Positions 7,717 through 14,142 of a DNA stretch of 20,785 nt are shown here, piece after piece. A model generated the notes under the pieces. That model did no database searches. It worked only from the letters and a program-made list of their open reading frames with translations, and was not told the origin of the DNA. The stretch is from QNYZ01 sp964577615 (lineage in GTDB: Bacteria > Desulfobacterota > Desulfobacteria > Desulfobacterales > QNYZ01): contig CAZNZW010000055.1 in assembly GCA_964577615.1 (NCBI GenBank), forward strand, positions 1-20,785. Reading direction: 5' to 3'. Both the position numbers and the translations under genes were made by a program. The number at the start of each line of letters is the position of its first letter. Within the stretch, counting starts at the first letter, position 1.

Positions 7717-9051
7717 CTATGGACAAAACCGCAGGGGACGGCCGGCTTTCATTGCACCCATCTGCCCCGCATGCCAGGCCAGGTGCCCTGAAACGATGGT
7801 GGCCACAACGGAAGCACGGAACCGGTATCCGTCAAACGGCGACCAGCCGCACCTGAAATGGATATTTCCTGGCGAAACGGTCCAGGGCCGGTGAAGATCC
7901 ACCAGGACCAGATCGGCCCAGTAACCTTCCCGGATAAACCCCCGCTTTTCAATCTGAAAGATCGTCGCCGGTGCGTGTGCCGTTTTTGCAACGATTAATT
8001 CCAGCGGAAAAATTCCCCGGTGATAGAGTTCCAGCAACGATACCAGGGCATGCTGGACCAGCGGCAGGCCGGACGGTGCATGAAAGTAGGTATTCTCCTT
8101 TTCAAAAAGGGTATGGGGCGCATGATCGGTGGCGATGACATCGATCCGGTTGTCTGAAACAGCGCGGATCAGTGCTTTTCGGTGGCGGGACGATTTGATG
8201 GCCGGGTTGCATTTTATCCGGGCGCCTTTTTCTCTGTAATCATCGGCATCGAAAAAAAGATGATGCACGCAGGCTTCGGCGGTGATGGTTTTCCCGCTGA
8301 CCGGCCCGGATGAAAACAGAGAGATCTCTTCCCGGGTGGACAGATGCAGTACGTGCAGCCGCGTGCCATGTTTTCGGGCGGTTTCCACGGCCCGGGATGT
8401 GGAATAAAAGCAGGCGTCGGCGCTGCGGATATCCGGGTGATGCCAGATGGGGATGTCTTCGCCGAACCGGGCCCGGAAGCGCGCTTCGTTTTTCCGGATG
8501 ATGGCGGGGTCTTCACAGTGAACGGCCACAAGGGTCGGCGCGGCAGAAAAAATCCGCGCCACTGTTTCAGGATCCTCGACAAGCAGGTTGCCGGTGGACG
8601 CGCCCAGAAAAACTTTGATCCCGCAGACCCGGCGGGGATCCGCGGCTTTGATCTCGTCCAGGTTATCGGTGGTGGCGCCCAGGTAAAACCCGTAGTTGAC
8701 CCGCGACAATCGGGAAGCCATCCGGCATTTAGCCGCCAGCCGATCCAGCGTCGTGGTCGGCGGGAGGGTATTGGGCATTTCCAGGCAGCTGGTGATCCCG
8801 CCGGCCACCGCCGCCGAAGATTCCGAGGCGATATCTCCTTTATGGGTCAGCCCCGGCTGACGGAAATGGACATGGGTATCGATCATTCCCGGCATCAACG
8901 CCCGGCCGCCGGCATCGATAATGATGTCCGCCCGGCGGCCGGATAACCGGGGTCCGATGGCCGCTATGCGGCCGTTTTCGATCAGCACGTCACCGGCCTG
9001 CGTCGCGCCTTCGTTAATGATCCGGGCATTGAGGATGAGGATTTTTTTCAT
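7717..9051 (-). CDS. pyrC: Dihydroorotase-type cyclic amidohydrolase
   Basis: The predicted reaction is the reversible ring closure of carbamoyl aspartate to dihydroorotate in pyrimidine synthesis. Metal-site features are DTHVHFRQPG (His60, His62), GIKVFLGAS with the likely carboxylated Lys146, VHCED (His178), HVLHLST (His236) and IATDHAPH (Asp309). HKGDIASESSAAVAGG and EMPNTLPPTTT place it near the long dihydroorotases of COG0044. The version with GATTDNLDEIK and RVCGIKVFLGASTGN resembles a divergent subgroup rather than the E. coli PyrC form. The length of 444 residues fits. No clear ribosome site precedes the ATG. Other members of this superfamily are hydantoinases or allantoinases, so the substrate is probable, not certain. 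No other pyrimidine gene lies nearby. Confidence 0.88.
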   Translation of the reverse strand: MKKILILNARIINEGATQAGDVLIENGRIAAIGPRLSGRRADIIIDAGGRALMPGMIDTHVHFRQPGLTHKGDIASESSAAVAGGITSCLEMPNTLPPTTTLDRLAAKCRMASRLSRVNYGFYLGATTDNLDEIKAADPRRVCGIKVFLGASTGNLLVEDPETVARIFSAAPTLVAVHCEDPAIIRKNEARFRARFGEDIPIWHHPDIRSADACFYSTSRAVETARKHGTRLHVLHLSTREEISLFSSGPVSGKTITAEACVHHLFFDADDYREKGARIKCNPAIKSSRHRKALIRAVSDNRIDVIATDHAPHTLFEKENTYFHAPSGLPLVQHALVSLLELYHRGIFPLELIVAKTAHAPATIFQIEKRGFIREGYWADLVLVDLHRPWTVSPGNIHFRCGWSPFDGYRFRASVVATIVSGHLAWHAGQMGAMKAGRPLRFCP

Positions 9052-9132
9052 GGTTTAAGATGCCGCTGCAAGACACCCGGCCGGTTCAAGACATCACCAC
9101 CCCGGCCTCCCCGCCGGACCGGGCCGGATCTT

Positions 9133-9447
9133 TCAGTGATCGCTCAACATGGGCCCGGGCCGGCCAATGCTGGGGCCTTCTTTCATCTCAGAGATGGCCC
9201 CGCGACATGCCTGGCTCTCTTTTCGCGTCCGCCGGGCGGATTTTTTTCTTTCTTTTCTGGCCACGTCCCGTACCGTCTGAATATCTTTTTTAAACTGCGT
9301 TTTGATCTCGGTAAAGATACTTGCCGGTTTTCTGGCCGGTGCCCCCGCATCCTGGGCAAAACCTGCGGCCGGCAACAGGAAAAGGACCAGGGCCAGCAGC
9401 CCGATCAGCCGGTGGTCGCCGTGGGGTTTACCGCATGAATTCGCCAT
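9133..9447 (-). CDS. Small exported basic protein, unknown function
   Basis: I do not recognise a family. The ATG at 9447 gives 104 residues with a credible signal peptide: a polar start, the hydrophobic stretch LIGLLALVLFLLPAAGFAQ (about 14-32), and a likely cleavage near AGFA. The mature part is short and basic, with an amphipathic run (about 42-77) rich in Lys and Arg including KERKKSARRTRKE. It starts four bases after the stop of the isomerase gene, which suggests translational coupling. An in-frame ATG at 9468 would overlap that gene. Neither start has a clear ribosome site. It could be a periplasmic nucleic-acid- or membrane-associated protein, or merely a poorly conserved ORF. Confidence 0.45.
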   Translation of the reverse strand: MANSCGKPHGDHRLIGLLALVLFLLPAAGFAQDAGAPARKPASIFTEIKTQFKKDIQTVRDVARKERKKSARRTRKESQACRGAISEMKEGPSIGRPGPMLSDH

Positions 9448-9451
9448 AGTT

Positions 9452-10375
9452 TTATTTTGTAATTTCATGCAATTGCCGTTCAATATACTCGATTCCCGCC
9501 CGAATATCTTCATCATCGGTCCCCGGTTTCAGTTCGACTACTTTGATGGTTTCCGGTTCCAGCTCGGTTAGAATGGATGCGAAATCAATGTCTCCTTTTC
9601 CCGGTGGCAGATGATCGTTCAGGCCCACGGCATCGTGCAGGTGAACCCCGATCAGCCGCGTCCGGTGGGCCTTCAGCAGCGCGTCCGCCGCCCCCAGGGT
9701 AAGCACGTCGCTGACATGGGCATGGCCCGTATCGTGCCAGTATCCCAGCGGCGCGCCGTCCAGTTCATTAAAGAGCGTGGCGAAATCATCGACGCCCGGC
9801 AGTTCGTAATAGTTATAGCGGTTCTCCAGCGCCAGGGGCACATGATAGCGCTCGGCCACCCGCGCCAGCCGATCCATGCTGAACAGCAGGGCATCGATAT
9901 GCTTCTGCTTTTTCCGGTCCCTTTGTTCAAGCGCCTCGGCGATAAAGGTCCGGGCCGGTTCCGATGCGATCTGGCCGGACCGGTAAAACTGGTGTAATTG
10001 TTCGATCCCCGTGTCCATTTCCACCCGCCCGCAGTGAAGAACCACGGCGCCGGCTTCCAGTTCATGGGCATTTTCAAGGGTGCGCTGGGTCCATTTAACG
10101 GCATTGAGGCGCACGTCCCGATCCGGATGGGACAGCAGGAACAGGTCGCCTTCGCCCCGGTCCGTCTTCGCCACACCCGGAATGGGGAAAAAATTATGAA
10201 CGCTGACAACCCGGATCCGGGACTGCTTCAAGAAGGGTTTCAGCTGCCCAAAAACCATTTCGCTGATGCGATATTCGAGTTCCACGCCATCGATATCAAA
10301 TTTTTCCATCGCCGCCCACAAGGCGTCTCCATCGGAAAACCGTCCTGCCGCAAATGCAGTTGAAAGCGCTACCAT
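9452..10375 (-). CDS. Sugar phosphate isomerase/epimerase-like TIM-barrel protein (PF01261)
   Basis: This 307-residue cytoplasmic protein belongs to the xylose isomerase-like / AP endonuclease family 2 barrel. Likely metal ligands sit on successive strands: Glu184 in LALENRYNYYE, Asp215 and His218 in GYWHDTGHAHV, His247 in GVHLHDAV, and Glu281 in KVVELKP. The N-terminal strand VELEYRI and RVVSVHNFFPIP complete the barrel pattern. Such proteins isomerise or epimerise sugars, hydroxypyruvate or inositol derivatives, or act on DNA; the substrate cannot be told. GGAAG lies ten bases before the ATG. The small exported protein follows after four bases and the dihydroorotase-like gene after that, so it may head a short operon. 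A 267-base gap separates it from the HAD gene. Confidence 0.85.
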   Translation of the reverse strand: MVALSTAFAAGRFSDGDALWAAMEKFDIDGVELEYRISEMVFGQLKPFLKQSRIRVVSVHNFFPIPGVAKTDRGEGDLFLLSHPDRDVRLNAVKWTQRTLENAHELEAGAVVLHCGRVEMDTGIEQLHQFYRSGQIASEPARTFIAEALEQRDRKKQKHIDALLFSMDRLARVAERYHVPLALENRYNYYELPGVDDFATLFNELDGAPLGYWHDTGHAHVSDVLTLGAADALLKAHRTRLIGVHLHDAVGLNDHLPPGKGDIDFASILTELEPETIKVVELKPGTDDEDIRAGIEYIERQLHEITK

Positions 10376-10444
10376 CGATTCATATCTTCCATTTCCTGAA
10401 ATGACCCTGCGGCCGTTAAAGTGATAAGCGGAGATACCACGGGA

Positions 10445-10460
10445 TATCAGTTTCCTGATA
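10445..10460. repeat. Short inverted repeat upstream of the isomerase gene
   Basis: TATCAG and CTGATA flank TTTC, a six-base perfect inverted repeat about 70 bases upstream of the isomerase start, in an A+T-rich stretch. It could be an operator half-site pair or a weak hairpin in the leader; no family is recognised. Confidence 0.3.
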
Positions 10461-10642
10461 ATGTTTTTAATGTGTAAAGTAAAGGGTAACTATTCGGCGC
10501 AATCCGTACAACGCCCGCCCGCCGTGCTGATTAATTACCAAACAATTAAAATGGACCCGCCGGCCCCACCTTTCCCGCATCATCAATCCCCTTTAGGCCA
10601 TGAATATCATTTGCAGTCTGATACGCCGCAAATCGATCACTT

Positions 10643-11404
10643 CTACCCGTGCCTCGCCTGAACAGAAGATAATTTATCAATTGAAGCCAAAATAACATCG
10701 GCATAGGGCGCTAAATCCGCCGCCACGCCAAGACCGGATAGCACACCGATGGTCAAACCCACACCGGCGGCACGCCCCATTTGTAAATCCACCACATTGT
10801 CCCCCACGATAACCGATCGAGAAGGGAGGATATCAAGCTCCCTGCAGATGGCCAGTATCATATCGGGTTTGGGCTTGATGGAAAAGCCATCGTCTGCGCA
10901 GACCACTGCGTCCACCAGAGAGGCGATGCCCAACCCCTTGAGCATTGCCCTGGTTGTCACGCAGTCGTCACTGGTGGCAATAGCGACCCTTATGCCACAG
11001 GTGTTGAGCGTACTGAACAACGCCTCAAGATCCGTCAGGGGACGGGCCAGCGCCACCGAATCCGGAAGGAACCAGGCCGCTGTCATGGCCGCTTCCGCCG
11101 CCTGTTTTTTCAATCCCGCGGCTTGTAAAACCCCGACAACATGTGTGCGCAAGATGCCCGTCGGGGTCACGGCCAGGTGCCCCTCAAGATCAATTTTGCC
11201 GGAAACAGGATCAAACCCCACCTCGTTAAACACCCGGTCTCGAATGAACAGACCGGTTTCAACTTCCAGCCGCTGGGCCAGTTCAACAATCCAGCTGACC
11301 CACATCGCGCGGAAATCCGTCAGCGTGCCATCCTTGTCAAAAATAATCAGGGAAGGGGAAAAGGCGTCTAATTCAGGTAGTATTTTTGGCGTATCCGGTT
11401 GCAT
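10643..11404 (-). CDS. HAD-superfamily phosphatase (phosphoglycolate phosphatase-like)
   Basis: This 253-residue cytoplasmic hydrolase shows all four HAD motifs: motif I FDKDGTLTD with nucleophile Asp23 and acid/base Asp25, motif II IATSDD with Thr144, motif III Lys in IKPKPDM (about 177-181), and motif IV GDNVVD at 201-206. The segment between motifs I and II (about 32-120) is a helical C1 cap, which decides substrate choice. The layout is that of Gph/PGP-type enzymes that remove phosphate from small phosphorylated metabolites. The true substrate may be phosphoglycolate, a sugar phosphate or a nucleotide. There is no ribosome site upstream of the ATG; no better start exists because motif I lies close to the N-terminus. 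It lies at the edge of the A+T-rich block and its neighbours do not suggest a pathway. Confidence 0.9.
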   Translation of the reverse strand: MQPDTPKILPELDAFSPSLIIFDKDGTLTDFRAMWVSWIVELAQRLEVETGLFIRDRVFNEVGFDPVSGKIDLEGHLAVTPTGILRTHVVGVLQAAGLKKQAAEAAMTAAWFLPDSVALARPLTDLEALFSTLNTCGIRVAIATSDDCVTTRAMLKGLGIASLVDAVVCADDGFSIKPKPDMILAICRELDILPSRSVIVGDNVVDLQMGRAAGVGLTIGVLSGLGVAADLAPYADVILASIDKLSSVQARHG

Positions 11405-11468
11405 TTAGTGATAGCGCACAACATTTTCGTCCAATGAAGAAAACACAATAAAAAGGGCTGGAAAACGG

Positions 11469-11573
11469 TTAAAATCCATATATAGCCGGCGCAGCCGACG
11501 ATTGAAATACTGGACATTGCCGGCTATTTACTGAACAGCGCCCGGGGGCATCTATGCGTACTTTGCGTGGCAT
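11469..11573 (-). pseudogene. Remnant of a REP-associated (IS200-like) transposase: start codons fused to a hairpin end
   Basis: The minus-strand ATG at 11573 begins MPRKVRIDAPG, which is the characteristic N-terminus of RAYT/Y1 transposases (MPRKxRIDAPGALHH...). After eleven codons the similarity stops and the frame runs 23 codons through unrelated sequence to a TAA. That sequence carries the inverted repeat ATAGCCGGC/GCCGGCTAT. A TTGACA box followed after 17 bases by TATTCG lies upstream of the ATG, as for a former gene promoter. I infer that the internal part of the element was deleted, leaving both ends joined. The eleven-residue match is short but distinctive. Confidence 0.55.
11482..11527. 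repeat. Nine-base-pair inverted repeat inside the RAYT remnant
   Basis: ATAGCCGGC (11482-11490) pairs with GCCGGCTAT (11519-11527), with a 28-base loop. It resembles the foldback ends of REP/RAYT elements and may be the right end of the lost transposon. Confidence 0.6.
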
Positions 11574-11804
11574 AATAATACGCCCCGAATATCAATCAGA
11601 TAACCGCTTGTCAATATTTCACGGATATCCCGAATCGCTGTGTATCTCTACGGAAACCGGCGGATACGGGCAGAGGTGATTCGGTCGAACCGATGTTGAC
11701 GCGGAATGACCTAATAAAGGGTCCGCCCCCATGAGTCATTAATTACGCCAACGAAAATGAATTATGCCAATCGCGCCAAATGGGCGCATGTGTCTCTATC
11801 TTGA

Positions 11805-11957
11805 TATATTGAAAAGCTGCGAGAAGCCGGATTTTCAGATGATGTCATTCTAGAAGGAATCCACGTCATCGCCTTTTTCAACTACCTGGACCGTATGGCC
11901 GATGCAACCGGCGCGCCGGTTGAAAATCTTCAGGAGATGGTGGCAAAAATGGCTTGA
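11805..11957 (+). pseudogene. C-terminal fragment of an AhpD/carboxymuconolactone-decarboxylase-family protein
   Basis: From 11811 the plus strand reads EKLREAGFSDDVILEGIHV and then IAFFNYLDRMADATGAPVE, ending at a TGA at 11955-11957 (48 codons). This matches the C-terminal part of peroxidase-related CMD/AhpD proteins, whose conserved pattern is LREAGxSDxxILExxHVIAFFNYxNRxADALG. A stop codon lies in frame at 11802-11804, and the catalytic Cys-containing part is absent upstream, so the gene has lost its N-terminal half. It has no start codon or ribosome site of its own. Confidence 0.65.
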
Positions 11958-12033
11958 TTGTCAGCAGACGTCATGGCTGGCCATTTTCCTGGTACCTATC
12001 CATTACGCTGGTATCATTGCGGTCGTTCCCCGT

Positions 12034-12053
12034 CATTGATTTGGCAATCAATG
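12034..12053 (-). repeat. Inverted repeat at the end of the PilZ gene
   Basis: CATTGATT and AATCAATG form a perfect eight-base-pair stem with a four-base loop that spans the PilZ stop codon. There is no T-run after it on the minus strand, so it is not a standard intrinsic terminator. It may still stabilise the 3' end of the kinase-PilZ mRNA. Confidence 0.4.
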
Positions 12054-14093
12054 TATCAAAAACCGCGAGAGCTTTTCCAGAGAACCAAAATATTCATCGG
12101 AGTATCGCACTTCATACGTCCATAAAGTATATTTCTTTTCATATTTAAGCGAATATTGTCTGGTGTACTCTGGCGGGAAAATATTAACAGCGACCCATTG
12201 CTGCTTGAACAGATGCGAAAGGCGGTTCAATGCGGTCAACAGTGTTTCTTTTGGAAGTGACTGGGAATCCAATACAAACACGTGCATGCAGTTGGTCAGG
12301 TCAGATAAATTTATCCCGATATCCGATCGATTAACCATAATAATGGCGATTGGGAGACCGGCCATTTTAAGCGTAAACAGGGTTCGATCGTATGTTAAGC
12401 CGGCTTTTTGATATTCAATGGATAATTCGTTATCATCGGGAACCTCCGGGGAAAGGTCGAAAGCGCTGAGCATCAACCCGCCGGAAATGCGCTCGTAAAA
12501 ATATTTCAGAGCCACCCGATCCTTTTGTGTGGTTTCCGATATATGATAGGCATCCGGCAGGGTTTCCCGCCTGCCTGTATTATTTTTAATTTTTAAATAT
12601 GAAAATGTATCCAGTGAACATATCTTTGAATTCATAACATTTCTGGCTACACCACCAAAAACTTTACTGGGAAATTTATTCTCAGGTCGGTAATAGACGA
12701 TGGCATATCGCATCCGGTTGGATTCAAGGGAAAAGGAATCATTTATGTAACTTCCTATTTGGCTCAATACTTTTGGCCCCGCAATTCTCGCGTCAGCCCT
12801 GGCGGCAAAATGATGCATCATCCACGTATATTTATAGACGCGCTGCAGCGCAATGAGCCCGTTAATGACGCCTTTCTCCTGAAAAATGAAATGTCTGCTG
12901 ACTTTTGTGGGATTCTGGAATAGCTTTTCAATCGTCTTTTTAATTTCGTGGCGGTCTTCATAAAAAAAAGCATACTTGTTCGGATAAATAAAACCGGTAT
13001 CAAAAAAGAAATCCCACAATGCATCCATGCTTGGCGATTGGCATACGAGCTCACGTTGGTCCCTGGCTTGCTGCAGATATGCGATGAGCTTGACATGGTC
13101 TTGCATATCCATGTCTGAAAAAATTATTCCGCAGGATACTTCCCTGCCATTGGGACGCTTCTTGGATAAATATTTTCGATGAACAACTTGTGCCTTGCAT
13201 CGAATGCTGAACATATTGGAAAACTTTAATTCAAGCGAGGGCAAGGTCAGTCCGGGCAGCAGTAATGCTTCGTTTTCATTTTCATTGACCGTAAAGCCCG
13301 ACCCTGAAATTTCGCTGACATCTAGAAGTACTTTCTTTCCAATCAGGGGGTGCCTGAAACAGATGTGCGGTGCGGGAACCGGTTTAACCCGTTCACTACG
13401 ATATTTTTTTGGCTTGAGCACCGGTATATTATTTTGGACAGGCGACAGGACTATAAGGACACGTGTCTCCTGATTTTCTTTTCGAACGACCTGGCAGACA
13501 CCTGAATAGATAGGCGATTTCGAGGCAGAAAGGATCACCGCCCCGGTTGTGCCAGCCAGAAGACAGTCTCGGTGATTTTTTCCCGTTACAGATACAACCG
13601 CCCTGAAGCCAGTGGCACTGAAATCCAGTAATTTCCCGGTTAAAATATTTTTGTTCTGCTTTATCGTCATCTGAATCCCGTCGCAAGCATGTCGCATGAC
13701 ATTGCGAGAATTTAATTCGGTAAACTTTTCAGGCAGGACGAGACGGATGATTTTATCATCCAGGTATGCCAACCGCGGGTTTGCCACTATCAGCTTATCT
13801 TTGTATAGGATACGTAATTGATGAAACTCGTAGGATTGTAAATATTTTTGGTAGGTGCCATTATGCTTCCATGAACATGTCAGCAAATCCTCACTGCACA
13901 GGTGCGGGATTGCTTCGCAGCTAACGGCATGGTTCTGGCCGGCTTGCCGGAATGTTAATGTGACCGGCTGTTTAAAAAAGCTTAACCGGTTAAGCTTGTT
14001 GACCAATAGTTTTTTTGCTGAAAATTTACCTTCTTGAATTGCCCGCTCATCAATGTTGAATATGTCACTTTGAATGGGTATGCTTTGAAGCAT
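12048..14093 (-). CDS. Tandem PilZ protein with GNAT-like C-terminal half (probable cyclic-di-GMP effector)
   Basis: This 681-residue soluble protein has no signal peptide or membrane span. An N-terminal region (about 20-125) looks like a YcgR-N-type beta domain. A PilZ domain follows with both canonical cyclic-di-GMP motifs: RNVMR (RxxxR, 130-134) and DFSATG (DxSxxG, 157-162). A second PilZ-like unit (about 240-345) has EISGSG (261-266) but no RxxxR, so it probably does not bind the nucleotide. The last half (about 355-681) is not PilZ. It has AFFYEDR, then GLTYDRTLFTLKMAGLPIA and NLSDLTNCMHVFVLD, resembling GNAT-type acyltransferase domains. It follows the hybrid kinase after 49 bases, so the two are likely co-transcribed. 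AAGGGGA lies 14 bases before the ATG, a long spacing; a stop codon just upstream excludes an extension. The PilZ assignment is firm, the GNAT one moderate. Confidence 0.85.
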   Translation of the reverse strand: MLQSIPIQSDIFNIDERAIQEGKFSAKKLLVNKLNRLSFFKQPVTLTFRQAGQNHAVSCEAIPHLCSEDLLTCSWKHNGTYQKYLQSYEFHQLRILYKDKLIVANPRLAYLDDKIIRLVLPEKFTELNSRNVMRHACDGIQMTIKQNKNILTGKLLDFSATGFRAVVSVTGKNHRDCLLAGTTGAVILSASKSPIYSGVCQVVRKENQETRVLIVLSPVQNNIPVLKPKKYRSERVKPVPAPHICFRHPLIGKKVLLDVSEISGSGFTVNENENEALLLPGLTLPSLELKFSNMFSIRCKAQVVHRKYLSKKRPNGREVSCGIIFSDMDMQDHVKLIAYLQQARDQRELVCQSPSMDALWDFFFDTGFIYPNKYAFFYEDRHEIKKTIEKLFQNPTKVSRHFIFQEKGVINGLIALQRVYKYTWMMHHFAARADARIAGPKVLSQIGSYINDSFSLESNRMRYAIVYYRPENKFPSKVFGGVARNVMNSKICSLDTFSYLKIKNNTGRRETLPDAYHISETTQKDRVALKYFYERISGGLMLSAFDLSPEVPDDNELSIEYQKAGLTYDRTLFTLKMAGLPIAIIMVNRSDIGINLSDLTNCMHVFVLDSQSLPKETLLTALNRLSHLFKQQWVAVNIFPPEYTRQYSLKYEKKYTLWTYEVRYSDEYFGSLEKLSRFLIH

Positions 14094-14142
14094 TTTTGTT
14101 TATTCAATCCCCTTTTAATCATTTCCAGAGATTAATATAAGA

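Larger units (their letters stand above)
11405..12047. other. Gene-poor stretch with mobile-element and gene debris
   Basis: About 640 bases without an intact gene. It contains a truncated RAYT-like start with a hairpin (11469-11573) and the tail of an AhpD/CMD-family gene (11805-11957). A short inverted repeat (GCGCC..GGGCGC, about 11774-11788) lies between them. The content suggests repeated insertion and deletion events at this spot. Confidence 0.7.

Noticed and set aside
10461..10661. 66-codon plus-strand frame between the isomerase and HAD genes
   Set aside because: No ribosome site, no family resemblance, and it runs into the HAD gene on the other strand.
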